Of a stretch of 64,000 bases of DNA, positions 1-7,493 are shown piece by piece. Location: assembly GCA_021731025.1 (NCBI GenBank), contig JAKFYD010000019.1, positions 27,805 through 91,804 of the forward strand. Reading direction: 5' to 3'. How positions within the stretch are numbered: position 1 is the stretch's first letter; each line of letters opens with the position of its first letter. The DNA comes from Pseudobdellovibrionaceae bacterium (GTDB lineage: Bacteria; Bdellovibrionota; Bdellovibrionia; Bdellovibrionales; Bdellovibrionaceae). The position numbers were made by a program, and so were the translations under genes. The notes beneath the pieces were generated by a model that saw only the letters and a list, made by a program, of their open reading frames with translations, made no database searches and had not been told where the DNA came from.

Positions 1-399
1 GAGCTTAAAGAAAAAAGTTTCAAAGCCCTGGTGGTTGAAGATGACCGTAGTCAATGGCCTTTGTGGGAAAATATTCTTGGCTCACTGGGACGAGACGCTG
101 AAGTCGATTGGGTAACAACGGCTTTGGAAGCGCAAGAACTGCTGAGACAAGCATTTCAGATGAACAGTCCTTACGACCTTGTAATCTCGGATGTATTTTT
201 GGAAGGACCTTCCACAGGTGTCGATGTTTGGAATAGATATGGTGAGGCTGCTCAGAACTTTGTCTTTGTCAGCGGTGAAGATTTGGCTGGAGACGAGATT
301 TCTAAAAAGTTAGCGTTTGGAAATCCTTTATTCATCAAAAAGCCAATTTCACCTGAAAACTGCAAAACGATTCTTAAATTAATGTGTGATAAAAATTAG
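1..399 (+). CDS. Receiver-only response regulator, 5' end outside window
   Basis: Single CheY-like receiver domain with no output domain. The reading frame is open from base 1 (ELKEKSFKALVVEDDRS), so the true start lies to the left. The first in-window start codon (GTG at 31) would cut off strand beta-1. Visible motifs are the acidic pair in VVEDD, a phosphoacceptor-type Asp in VISDVFLEG, Ser in FVSGED and Lys in FIKKPIS, so the domain should be phosphorylatable. The stop is followed 8 bases later by the next gene, and a second receiver of the same type follows at 741. The conserved W-P-L-W-E segment after the acidic pair recurs there as R-P-M-W-E, which points to a duplicated subfamily. Partner kinase and target are unknown. 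Confidence 0.85.
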   Translation, partial: ELKEKSFKALVVEDDRSQWPLWENILGSLGRDAEVDWVTTALEAQELLRQAFQMNSPYDLVISDVFLEGPSTGVDVWNRYGEAAQNFVFVSGEDLAGDEISKKLAFGNPLFIKKPISPENCKTILKLMCDKN

Positions 400-407
400 G
401 GGGTATT

Positions 408-698
408 ATGAATAAGGTTAATTTAGACATCCAAAATTTAATTGGAAAAGAACACTATGACGAGCTGGTTAGACTCTGTAAAAAAGGTGTCGACCGCATT
501 TCAGAACTGGGTCCATCAGATAATGATATTAAACTCAGTTTGAAACGCTTAGACCAGAAGTTTTTAGTGACTATTAAAATGTTTTCTATGGGCTTAGTGT
601 TTAATTTGCAGAGTACGGCACGGAGCCCCTTTATGGCTGTTGAATCAGCTATGAAAGAGGCCTTGCTCAAAGTCCAAAAATGGTCAGCCACGCGCTGA
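408..698 (+). CDS. Small protein, possibly ribosome hibernation factor (HPF/RaiA)-like
   Basis: A 96-residue soluble protein with a good Shine-Dalgarno (GGGGGT, 6 bases before ATG). I do not recognise it with certainty. The C-terminal half (VTIKMFSMGLVFNLQ, then SPFMAVESAMKEALLKVQKW) has the strand-then-helix pattern of the HPF/RaiA/YfiA fold, in which a hydrophobic strand is followed by a DPY-AID-like turn and a long amphipathic helix. That resemblance is my inference; the N-terminal half is too diverged to support it. It sits between two receiver-only proteins and is closed by its own terminator, so the first receiver and this protein probably form one transcript. Confidence 0.75.
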   Translation: MNKVNLDIQNLIGKEHYDELVRLCKKGVDRISELGPSDNDIKLSLKRLDQKFLVTIKMFSMGLVFNLQSTARSPFMAVESAMKEALLKVQKWSATR

Positions 699-708
699 CC
701 ATTTTAAA
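677..708 (+). terminator. Rho-independent terminator
   Basis: Perfect 12-bp stem AAAATGGTCAGC (677-688) / GCTGACCATTTT (694-705) with loop CACGC. The stop codon of the 408 gene (696-698) lies inside the 3' arm. The A-rich and T-rich flanks would work in both directions, but only the plus strand has a gene ending here. Confidence 0.85.
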
Positions 709-740
709 CTCTTGAAAATGATTTTCAGAGGGGGAGAGTT

Positions 741-1139
741 ATGAAAGACGGCATTTTAGTTATTGAAGATGATTTAGCCTTACGGCCGATGTGGGAATCG
801 ATCGCGAATAGAAATTTGGGCGGTAAAAATTTGGATTGGGCTGTGAGTGCCGAACAAGCCAAACGTATTTTTCAATCGTCTCTTTCGAATAATCAACCTT
901 ATAAAGTCGTTGTTGTTGATATTTTTTTGGCGGGCTCTGATACGGGAATGGATTTTATCAAGTACATTCGATCTCTAGGACAAGAAACACCTGTTCTTCT
1001 TGTTTCTACAGCCATGGAAAAAGATCTTAAGAATCTTTATCATGAAAGCATGGGCAATGTTCAGGTTCTCACTAAACCATTAAGCGTGCCTAAATGTGAA
1101 AAAGCTCTCGAAAAAATATTAATGCTGAAAAACGCGTAG
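741..1139 (+). CDS. Receiver-only response regulator
   Basis: A 132-residue stand-alone receiver domain. Key positions are visible: acidic pair in VIEDD near residue 9, phosphoacceptor Asp in VVVDIFLAG near residue 61, Ser/Thr in LLVSTAM, and Lys in VLTKPLS near residue 115. No output domain follows, so it probably works as a phosphotransfer or protein-interaction module like CheY. The start has a strong Shine-Dalgarno (AGAGGGGGAGAG). It closely resembles the truncated protein at the left edge. The SDR gene begins 12 bases after its stop, which suggests co-transcription. Confidence 0.9.
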   Translation: MKDGILVIEDDLALRPMWESIANRNLGGKNLDWAVSAEQAKRIFQSSLSNNQPYKVVVVDIFLAGSDTGMDFIKYIRSLGQETPVLLVSTAMEKDLKNLYHESMGNVQVLTKPLSVPKCEKALEKILMLKNA

Positions 1140-1151
1140 AGGTTGGATTTT

Positions 1152-2084
1152 ATGATGAAGAGTCTTCAAAGTCATAAATCCGATAAAGAAGTGGTCCTCA
1201 TTACGGGCTGCAGTTCTGGTTTGGGAAAAAACCTGGCGACACACTTGATTGCGTCGAAAAGGTACAGAGTGGTGGTTACCGCAAGGGCCAAGTCTCTTGA
1301 ATCGGTTAAGTCTTTTTTTACCGAGTCCGAAGACGTGATGATTCGAAAATTAGATGTGACAGATGACGCAGAAATTTCTGAACTGATCAATGACATTTGC
1401 TGCCACTGGGGTGGTGTTAATATTTTAGTGAACAATGCGGGGATTTGTTATCGTTCCGTCGTTGAGCATATGGATATCGAATCGGAAATGATTCAACTGA
1501 AAACAAATTATCTTGGCCCAATGAGTCTGGTCCGCTCGGTTCTTCCTTTGATGCGAGAGCAGGGTGGAGGGCGTATCATTAATATCTCTTCTGTCAGCGG
1601 CATGGTTTCAATGCCAACAATGGCTTCCTACAGCGCATCTAAGCATGCTCTTGAAGGAGCTACAGAAGCACTATGGTATGAAGCGAGACCTTATGGAATT
1701 AAAGTGAGTTTGGTTGAACCTGGGTTTATAAACTCGGATTCGTTTAAGCATGTCGTGAAATCAAAAAAAGCACTGCTCAGCGCTAGCTTAAAAGGCCCGC
1801 ACTCGGAATACTACGAGTCAATGACACCCTTTATTGAAAAGCTTATGCAGTGGACCTTTGCGACCCCGGATCGAATTTCGAAAAAGATTGAGCGACTGAT
1901 GCTGATGTCTTCCCCTCCCTTACGTTTGCGAGTCACTTTAGACGCCGTTGTCTTTGCTTTTATCAAAAAGGTTCTTCCCTCTTCTTTGTTTCATCGAATC
2001 ATGATTTTGTTTTTGCCAGGAGCTAAACACTGGGGCATCCCTGTTTTGCGCTTCAAGACAAGACGCTACAAACCTAGACACTAA
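1152..2084 (+). CDS. SDR-family NAD(P)-dependent oxidoreductase
   Basis: Classical short-chain dehydrogenase/reductase of 310 residues. The Rossmann glycine motif TGCSSGLG is near the N-terminus, followed by NNAG, catalytic Ser in INISSVSG, and Tyr-Lys in YSASK. A C-terminal extension of about 60 hydrophobic/basic residues exceeds the usual 250-residue core, as in SDRs acting on sterols or lipids at membranes; the substrate cannot be read from sequence. I chose ATG 1152 because AGAGG at 1138-1142 sits 9 bases upstream; a TTG at 1143 would give 3 extra residues. The adjacent thioesterase and phospholipase-like genes hint at a lipid role (inference). Confidence 0.88.
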   Translation: MMKSLQSHKSDKEVVLITGCSSGLGKNLATHLIASKRYRVVVTARAKSLESVKSFFTESEDVMIRKLDVTDDAEISELINDICCHWGGVNILVNNAGICYRSVVEHMDIESEMIQLKTNYLGPMSLVRSVLPLMREQGGGRIINISSVSGMVSMPTMASYSASKHALEGATEALWYEARPYGIKVSLVEPGFINSDSFKHVVKSKKALLSASLKGPHSEYYESMTPFIEKLMQWTFATPDRISKKIERLMLMSSPPLRLRVTLDAVVFAFIKKVLPSSLFHRIMILFLPGAKHWGIPVLRFKTRRYKPRH

Positions 2085-2110
2085 AAAATAAGTGAATAAG
2101 ATGAAATCTT

Positions 2111-2563
2111 GTGTCGAAAGCGATAGAAGAATTTATCTATTTAAAAATTCCCCTCAGTAAAAGCATGGGGTTTTCTTTGGTTGAAGTGACTCGAGACAAA
2201 GCCGAAATTTTTTTCCCTTTAGCTCCAAACCGAAATCATCATGGAACTGCTTTTGGTGGCAGTTTAAGTGCGGCTCATTTGCTGGCCTGTTATGTTTGGC
2301 TTTTTAATTTCTTAAAGGTGCAAAACTTAGAGGCTAAGACTGAAATTGTTGTTAAAGAAAGCCGAATGCGCTTTCTGCGCCCTGTTGAAAAAGATTTTAC
2401 TCTGATTTGTGAATCGCCCTCTCTCGAAGATTGCGATCAATTTTTAAAGACTCTGCACAGTAAGAACCGGTCCCGTCTTAATTTATTATCGACCGTCAGC
2501 GATAAGGGCACACTGTTAAGCTCTATGCAGGCCGAATTTGTGGCCTCGCAAACTAGACTATAG
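2111..2563 (+). CDS. Hotdog-fold thioesterase, YiiD C-terminal type
   Basis: A 150-residue protein matching the thioesterase domain found at the C-terminus of YiiD-like proteins: an N-terminal helix, then HHGTAFGGSLSAAHLLACY, the hotdog central helix preceded by the His/Gly-rich loop, then beta strands ending in MQAEFVA. Members hydrolyse acyl-thioesters; the substrate here is unknown. The start is GTG 2111 and no in-frame ATG precedes it. It follows the SDR by 26 bases with no terminator, so the two are probably co-transcribed. Cytoplasmic, no signal peptide. Confidence 0.8.
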   Translation: MSKAIEEFIYLKIPLSKSMGFSLVEVTRDKAEIFFPLAPNRNHHGTAFGGSLSAAHLLACYVWLFNFLKVQNLEAKTEIVVKESRMRFLRPVEKDFTLICESPSLEDCDQFLKTLHSKNRSRLNLLSTVSDKGTLLSSMQAEFVASQTRL

Positions 2564-2647
2564 TCCGGTGTGGGAAATGTTGACCCTTTCTGAATTTTCT
2601 TTTGAAATGAAAGAGTAATTTCGAGGGGTGAAGGTATTTTTTCAATT

Positions 2648-3394
2648 TTGCTTCTTTTAATGGGGATGAATAGTGAGGCCGATGTTCTTAAAGCAGAACC
2701 TCCTCATCCAATCATTTATTTAAGCCGTCTGGCCGCCGAACGAGCCATCAACGGTTATTTCCCATTTCAACTTTTTCCCTTAGGTGGGGCTGATTACCGA
2801 AAATCCTACGAAGATTTGTCCTTACCCGAAGATCAACGGCAAGTTTTTCAAGTGCTCAATCGCTCTATGGAAGATTATCCTTACGCGGTGGTGACCAGGA
2901 ATTCTTTATTTTTTCGATCGGACGATAACTGCAGTGTGATTGGTGACACCATTCAGGGTGTTAACATTGCAGAGGCTTGCCGTAATCATGACTATTGCTA
3001 CCGTCAATTGGGCAGCCCAATGAACTCGGAAGCTGCACACGCTGACTTTCTCCGCTGTAACGAGCAATTCACCACAGATATCATTAATATTTGTAAAGAG
3101 AGCGGGAAAGAATGCTCGCGAGCCAGAATTTACGGAACATTTTTGAGTAAAATGTCTTACATCGTTTTTCGCCGCAGACAAAGTGCACAGGCCGAGATGG
3201 TCAAAGATCTGCTAGCGAAATTGAATGAGCATCCCGAAGATTTACACCTTTTTAGCCAAACGAATCTTTTCAATTTTGCTCAACAAACTGAAGGTTACCG
3301 ACGCTATTGCACTCGGACCAAGTGGAGTATCCGTACAGATTTGCTTTATCCCAATGAAAAGTCAGCTTGCGATACTGCAGCTAACTTGCTTTGA
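2648..3394 (+). CDS. Secreted phospholipase A2-like protein
   Basis: The centre (residues about 94-137) carries the secreted phospholipase A2 signature: CRNHDYCY with the His114-Asp115 pair, flanked by further Cys residues (DNCSVIGD upstream, RCNEQF downstream). This family cleaves sn-2 ester bonds of glycerophospholipids, usually outside the cell and with Ca2+. The DNCS segment may supply part of the Ca2+ loop, though the usual Gly-rich loop is not clear. The N-terminus is hydrophobic but short, and the start is unresolved: TTG 2648 has only a distant AAGGT, while ATT 2636 would have well-placed GAGGGG and a longer hydrophobic leader. Tail-to-tail overlap with the PilZ gene is 14 bases. Confidence 0.75.
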   Translation: MLLLMGMNSEADVLKAEPPHPIIYLSRLAAERAINGYFPFQLFPLGGADYRKSYEDLSLPEDQRQVFQVLNRSMEDYPYAVVTRNSLFFRSDDNCSVIGDTIQGVNIAEACRNHDYCYRQLGSPMNSEAAHADFLRCNEQFTTDIINICKESGKECSRARIYGTFLSKMSYIVFRRRQSAQAEMVKDLLAKLNEHPEDLHLFSQTNLFNFAQQTEGYRRYCTRTKWSIRTDLLYPNEKSACDTAANLL

Positions 3395-4553
3395 TCCAAC
3401 TTTGCACTTCATGAAGAATCTCCGGCTTAGGGGCATGGAACTTAATTCCATAACCCGTAGGGTAGCGCACAAGCTGTTTTTCATTTCGCCACAGAGCTTT
3501 ACCACTGACAGATAAGTGCTGATCACCAAGGCGAAATGACAAAGTGACATCACCTAAACTTTTAATTTTTTCATTTAATTCGACAAAACAGCCTTGGCTA
3601 CTGATGTCCAAAATTTTTCCTGTGAAGCGCTGGGACTCGGCCTGGATTTCCACTTGAGCCCGGGTGGGAGTGCGAAATTCCTTTAAAAGATATTCTCGTT
3701 CAATATTTAAAAAGCCCTGAATTTTTTCTTCACCGAAGAACTGCAGAAAGACCTCGAGGAAAAGCTTTCGAGTGCTGAGATTTAGCTCCTCGTAAACGGA
3801 AGTCTTGGTGACAAAGAAGTATTCAAGAAGTTCCGGCGTCATGACGGGGCGAACGGTCTGTCCAAACTTGAGTAAAGGAAAAATTAAACGCACATCGGGT
3901 TTCACTAGGAAAAAGTTCACTTTTTTCTTGAGCTCTTTGTTTTGGAAAATTTCCAACCAGCTTTTTTTCACCGGAGCGTTCAAGTTCCAGGCTAAGAGAA
4001 CAGTGAAAGATTCTCGAGAGGATTTGTATTTAATAATGTCGCCCAAGCGCGAGAAGTTCCAAACCCGGGTGTAAAACTTTTCAGATTGGGGCCGAATGCT
4101 CATCAGTAAAACACTGCCGTAGGTAAAACGTTTGATGAACTGATAAGTGAATTTCATCAAGAGATGCTGGATACTCTCCCTTTGCTGTTGAAATTTTAAA
4201 TCAATTCCTAAGTTGGCAATTTCAACGAGCTGCTCTTGTTTTTTCCTGAGCTGATTATTTTCATCAGAATAAAAATTGTCAGAAGGTAGACCCAGCGGTG
4301 AATCCTTAACCAACACCATGGTTCCAACAACTAAATTTTTATATTTGACGACGACGGTGAGAGTTTGAGGCAAAAAAGTGTAAATGCTGCATTTCATTTC
4401 TTTCGGATTTTGGCTCAAAAGTCGAAAAGCTGATTCAAGTTCTTCCTTGGTGTCGGCTATTTTTACTCGGTAAAGTGGGTCAAAAGCCGCATTAGGAACT
4501 TGATAGGAAATTTTTCTCCACTTTTCTAACAGTCCCAAGCGGCGAGCCTTCAT
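3381..4553 (-). CDS. FeeM-like N-acyltransferase region fused to PilZ domain
   Basis: A 390-residue cytoplasmic protein. Residues about 25-190 resemble the GNAT-related N-acyl amino acid synthase (FeeM)/autoinducer synthase group, with LPSDNFYSDENNQLR followed by EIANLGID, the pattern of an acyl-carrier-dependent acyltransferase. Residues about 290-388 form a PilZ domain with both c-di-GMP-binding motifs intact: RTPTR (RxxxR) and DISSQG (DxSxxG). The expected behaviour is c-di-GMP-controlled acyl transfer, or an acyltransferase-fold sensor; catalysis is not proven. Its ATG overlaps the kinase stop by 4 bases (ATGA), so translation is coupled. No signal peptide. Confidence 0.8.
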   Translation of the reverse strand: MKARRLGLLEKWRKISYQVPNAAFDPLYRVKIADTKEELESAFRLLSQNPKEMKCSIYTFLPQTLTVVVKYKNLVVGTMVLVKDSPLGLPSDNFYSDENNQLRKKQEQLVEIANLGIDLKFQQQRESIQHLLMKFTYQFIKRFTYGSVLLMSIRPQSEKFYTRVWNFSRLGDIIKYKSSRESFTVLLAWNLNAPVKKSWLEIFQNKELKKKVNFFLVKPDVRLIFPLLKFGQTVRPVMTPELLEYFFVTKTSVYEELNLSTRKLFLEVFLQFFGEEKIQGFLNIEREYLLKEFRTPTRAQVEIQAESQRFTGKILDISSQGCFVELNEKIKSLGDVTLSFRLGDQHLSVSGKALWRNEKQLVRYPTGYGIKFHAPKPEILHEVQSWIKAS

Positions 4554-5644
4554 AGATCAGCTCCGTTTCGTGGCCAACGGATTTTTAGATGATTGCGAAA
4601 TTTTAAAACGCTGTGTCCACCAACGCGGGTGATGACCGAGTGTTTGGGAATAATTTCGGTGCGATCGTACTCTTCATTGCGGGAAATAATTTCGGTGTGA
4701 TCTTTTTGATTTTTTTCTAAGTCATGAGCAAACACTTGGCGCAGATAAGACGACATGTCTTGATCCGAAAGTTCAGGAAACAAAGAATTCATCACTAAGT
4801 TGATTTCTTTTAGCATTTCCCCGGCATTGGCGTAACGGTTGTCGGGTTCGATTTCCAAGCATTTGCGCACAATTCGTTCAATAGGAAAGGGAATCTTGAG
4901 ATTGAGTTCCTCGAAAGTCGGTATTTGGAGGTTTTCATATTTTTTCTGCGTCGCTAGTTCTGTGTCTTCGCTGATAAGGCGACGTTGAGCAATGATTTCC
5001 CACAGAACTATCCCCAGAGAGAAAATATCAGTGCGGTGATCAACGTCTAATCCCAGAGCTTGCTCGGGGCTCATATAGCCAAATTTTCCTTTAATCACTC
5101 CACCCTGGGTGGTCTCTATGCGGTTCTCGGTTTTCGCTATACCGAAATCAATAATTTTAACGACGCCGTCATAACCAATCATGATGTTAATGGGACTAAT
5201 GTCCCGATGAGTAACATGGAAGGTTTCATTCGTGATGTAGTCCTGAAAGTCGTGAACATACTGTAAACCATGAGCCACTTCTCGAGCGATGAGGAGACCC
5301 AAGGCGAGGGGAACGCGAGCTTTCTCTTGCGAGAGCCTGAAGAGGATCTCTCGCAGATTTTTACCGCGGATGTATTCCATGACTAGATAGAACTGTCCTT
5401 GGAAAGAACCAAAGTCCATGGTCGAGATGATGTTCCGATGATTCATTTTTAACAGAACCTTGGCTTCATCTTTAAACATAGAAATAAAATCAAGGTCATT
5501 TGAAAAGCGGGGAAGAATTTTTTTAATGGCCACCAATTTTTTGAGCTCACCACTCATGTGGTTCTGGGCCAAGTAGATTTCGGCCATCCCACCCTTAGCG
5601 ATAAGATCGATGAGGGTGTATTTCCCCATACATATATGTTTCAT
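4550..5644 (-). CDS. Serine/threonine protein kinase (Hanks type)
   Basis: A 364-residue bacterial Hanks-type kinase. Glycine loop AKGGMAEIY (about 16-24), ATP-binding Lys in VAIKK (Lys41), catalytic loop HRDISPIN (146-153), DFG (166-168) and the SPEQ activation-loop end (about 192) are all present, so it should be active. The roughly 70 residues after the kinase core have no transmembrane segment or sensor domain, so it is soluble. I start at ATG 5644, which has GGTGG upstream and begins just before the kinase fold; the frame is open 28 codons further but without a better start. It is coupled to the acyltransferase-PilZ gene, which may be its substrate or partner (inference). Confidence 0.93.
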   Translation of the reverse strand: MKHICMGKYTLIDLIAKGGMAEIYLAQNHMSGELKKLVAIKKILPRFSNDLDFISMFKDEAKVLLKMNHRNIISTMDFGSFQGQFYLVMEYIRGKNLREILFRLSQEKARVPLALGLLIAREVAHGLQYVHDFQDYITNETFHVTHRDISPINIMIGYDGVVKIIDFGIAKTENRIETTQGGVIKGKFGYMSPEQALGLDVDHRTDIFSLGIVLWEIIAQRRLISEDTELATQKKYENLQIPTFEELNLKIPFPIERIVRKCLEIEPDNRYANAGEMLKEINLVMNSLFPELSDQDMSSYLRQVFAHDLEKNQKDHTEIISRNEEYDRTEIIPKHSVITRVGGHSVLKFRNHLKIRWPRNGADL

Positions 5645-5734
5645 AATTTTTCCACCCAACGTGAACAATATCCTATTATTGTAGCGCGAAATGTGTGAGT
5701 GAAAATTAAAACTCGTCAAAGAGTTCAAATTGAG

Positions 5735-5766
5735 AAAAAAACCCCGACGGATTCGTCGAGGTTTTT
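5735..5766 (-). terminator. Rho-independent terminator of the 6272 lipoprotein gene
   Basis: On the minus strand, stem AAACCTCGACG / CGTCGGGGTTT with a 4-base loop is followed by a run of T. It lies 50 bases after the lipoprotein stop and ahead of the kinase gene, so the kinase needs its own promoter or read-through. Confidence 0.85.
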
Positions 5767-5816
5767 AACAGAAAAACTAAAGATTTTTTAAAGTGAAGAA
5801 CTTTGTCTAACTTTTA

Positions 5817-6272
5817 TTAACATCCAAAAGCATGACAAGGGCGACCTGTATTCATAGTCGGTGGCGCGTAGTAACCATTGCCTGCGCCCCAAGAGTTCGT
5901 CCACTGATTAGCGATCTGAACGATCTCTTCTTTCGAAGCTCGGGTTAAATAAGTATCAAAGTAGGCTGTCACTTGAGCTTGTGTGTACTGATTCCCACCA
6001 TAATACATTCCAGTATTGTAGCCAGTATTGTAGGGGTAAGCGCCGCCGATCATACCGTTATTGGCGTTACCATAGTACTCACGAATGCTCATGACTGTGT
6101 TGCCACGAACGACGTTACAAGCATCCTGACCGCGAGATTGAACGCATCGGTCATAGGCTTGGCGAGCGTACCCGATCTCTTGACCAGTATTGCCATCATT
6201 TTTGGGCTGACAAGCCACAAGCATGAAAAGCGAGGACACCAAAAGTGTTAAAACTGAGAGTACCTTTTTCAT
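5817..6272 (-). CDS. Small lipoprotein of unknown function
   Basis: A 151-residue predicted lipoprotein. ATG 6272 has AAGGAG 6 bases upstream, and the signal peptide MKKVLSVLTLLVSSLFMLVAC ends in a lipobox (L-V-A-C), so the Cys should be lipidated and the protein exported. The longer open frame to 6362 is not needed. The mature part is rich in Tyr, Asn and Gly in its middle (residues about 70-105), ends in TGRPCHAFGC and contains C-N-V-V; the paired Cys suggest a disulfide. I do not recognise a family. It is transcribed alone, with its own terminator. Confidence 0.85.
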   Translation of the reverse strand: MKKVLSVLTLLVSSLFMLVACQPKNDGNTGQEIGYARQAYDRCVQSRGQDACNVVRGNTVMSIREYYGNANNGMIGGAYPYNTGYNTGMYYGGNQYTQAQVTAYFDTYLTRASKEEIVQIANQWTNSWGAGNGYYAPPTMNTGRPCHAFGC

Positions 6273-6538
6273 AAAAACTCCTTCACATAAGGTTGAGGTA
6301 GCAAACAAAAGGCCACAGCCTGAAATTTTTTTATGGCATTGGTGTATTGGATTTAGGATCAAAAGGAACTGAGTTTGCCTGGGAAAGTCTTTATAAACTA
6401 TTTTATCGCTGGCTAAATTTTAGTCACTTTGAGCGAAAACTGCCGTTAAATGGCTCTCTATGTCTTGTGGTATGGCCGTGAATGTTGTATAAGTTGTGAC
6501 CGCGTAATCTTACGTTAACGACACTTTGGGGGATATTC

Positions 6539-7090
6539 ATGCCAGGTAACAACATCCAGGATGTAAATACAGACACATTAGAAAATGACGATTTTGAAAT
6601 CGAAGAGAAAGTCGTTTCCAGTGCCTTTGAGCTTGATTCTGATGAAATTGAAGAAGAAATCGATGAAAATGCCTTAGATTTAAATCAGGGAGCTCTGCAA
6701 GCAGCGGGCTTAACTGAAGAGGAAGATGATTCAAGTTTAGATGAGATCAGCAACATCCTTGAGTTGGCTGAAGATAAATTTCCTTTGTTTACATTGGCTA
6801 AAAATAAAGCCCGCTTCCTGCGAATGGTTTCTTGGTACCGAGGAAAAGAAGAGTGGATCGAAGTTGCTCCTTTAAGTGGTGTGACTAAACTCTTTAAGCA
6901 ACAAACTAAAGAGCTCGAAGGCATTCGCTCCAGCAAGTTAGACTATGAGATGGAACTTGAAACTGGAACCTTAACTCCTTCACAACGTTCTTACCGTCGT
7001 GACGAGTTAAAGATGTGCAAAGTCCAAGAGAAAATGGCTGTGCACTTGATTTCAAAGCTACAAGTTAAAATCAAATCAGGCCGCCGGTAA
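6539..7090 (+). CDS. Acidic-N-terminus hypothetical protein
   Basis: A 183-residue cytoplasmic protein of unknown function. Residues 1-75 are strongly acidic and low-complexity (repeated Glu/Asp, e.g. DEIEEEIDE) and probably disordered. Residues about 80-183 are basic and helical, with a Trp-containing segment MVSWYRGKEEWIEV. A clear GGGGGA Shine-Dalgarno precedes ATG 6539. The charge asymmetry would suit a nucleic-acid or ribosome-associated protein, but that is inference. Its stop codon (7088-7090) overlaps the left arm of the inverted-repeat element that follows. Confidence 0.8.
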   Translation: MPGNNIQDVNTDTLENDDFEIEEKVVSSAFELDSDEIEEEIDENALDLNQGALQAAGLTEEEDDSSLDEISNILELAEDKFPLFTLAKNKARFLRMVSWYRGKEEWIEVAPLSGVTKLFKQQTKELEGIRSSKLDYEMELETGTLTPSQRSYRRDELKMCKVQEKMAVHLISKLQVKIKSGRR

Positions 7091-7315
7091 CCTTCCCTAA
7101 ACTTTAAATCTCTGCGTTCTCCTCCATCGGGCTCCCTGCGACTTAAGGAAACTTTCTAATAAGCCTGGGCCCGTCGTTTCTTGGTCAGTCGGCTTGTGCG
7201 GCGTACATGCGTACGCCTCCGCGCCTTCCTCCCGCGCGCCTCGGTCGCAGGCTTATTAGAAGAGTTTCTAATTATGTGGTCGTGCGGCCTTGATCTTTAA
7301 AGTTTATGAAAGGTT
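7089..7315. repeat. Nested inverted-repeat element, MITE-like
   Basis: About 227 bases with two nested inverted repeats. Outer arms 7089-7108 and 7296-7315 are 20 bases with 18 matching. Inner arms TCTAATAAGCCTG (7155-7167) and CAGGCTTATTAGA (7248-7260) are perfect and extend outward to AAACT with a one-base bulge. The core between the inner arms is much more GC-rich than its surroundings and contains its own hairpin GGCGTAC-ATGC-GTACGCC (7200-7217). There is no ORF, so it cannot be autonomous. It could be a miniature transposable element, a REP-like dispersed repeat or a structured RNA. No second copy is seen in the window. Confidence 0.7.
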
Positions 7316-7493
7316 CCCAATTTCACGACCAAGGGCCGGTCTCAAAATGAAACAATGAAAATCTTGTGATATATCGCACGGTTAAGAAAAATAAATTTTT
7401 TTTAAATAAAGCCTAAATTCTCACTATGAATCACCGATAGGTATATGGAACGTAATTTAATGTACCATATTGCACCAAAAAGGGGAGGATTCA
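7316..7493. other. AT-rich leader region of the Fis-like gene
   Basis: Non-coding stretch between the inverted-repeat element and the Fis-like gene. It contains GTCTCA-AAA-TGAAAC at 7339-7353, a one-mismatch copy of the palindrome described upstream of the matrixin gene. The rest is AT-rich (for example 7386-7408), as expected for a promoter, but I cannot fix a -35/-10 pair with confidence. Confidence 0.5.

Noticed and set aside
2628..2660. Frameshifted pseudogene reading of the phospholipase-like gene
   Set aside because: The downstream frame is intact over 248 codons with its key motif; the start ambiguity alone does not show that the gene is broken.
3225..3515. A 96-residue plus-strand frame overlapping the end of the phospholipase-like gene
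   Set aside because: It overlaps the converging PilZ gene on the other strand and lacks a ribosome site or coding-type composition.
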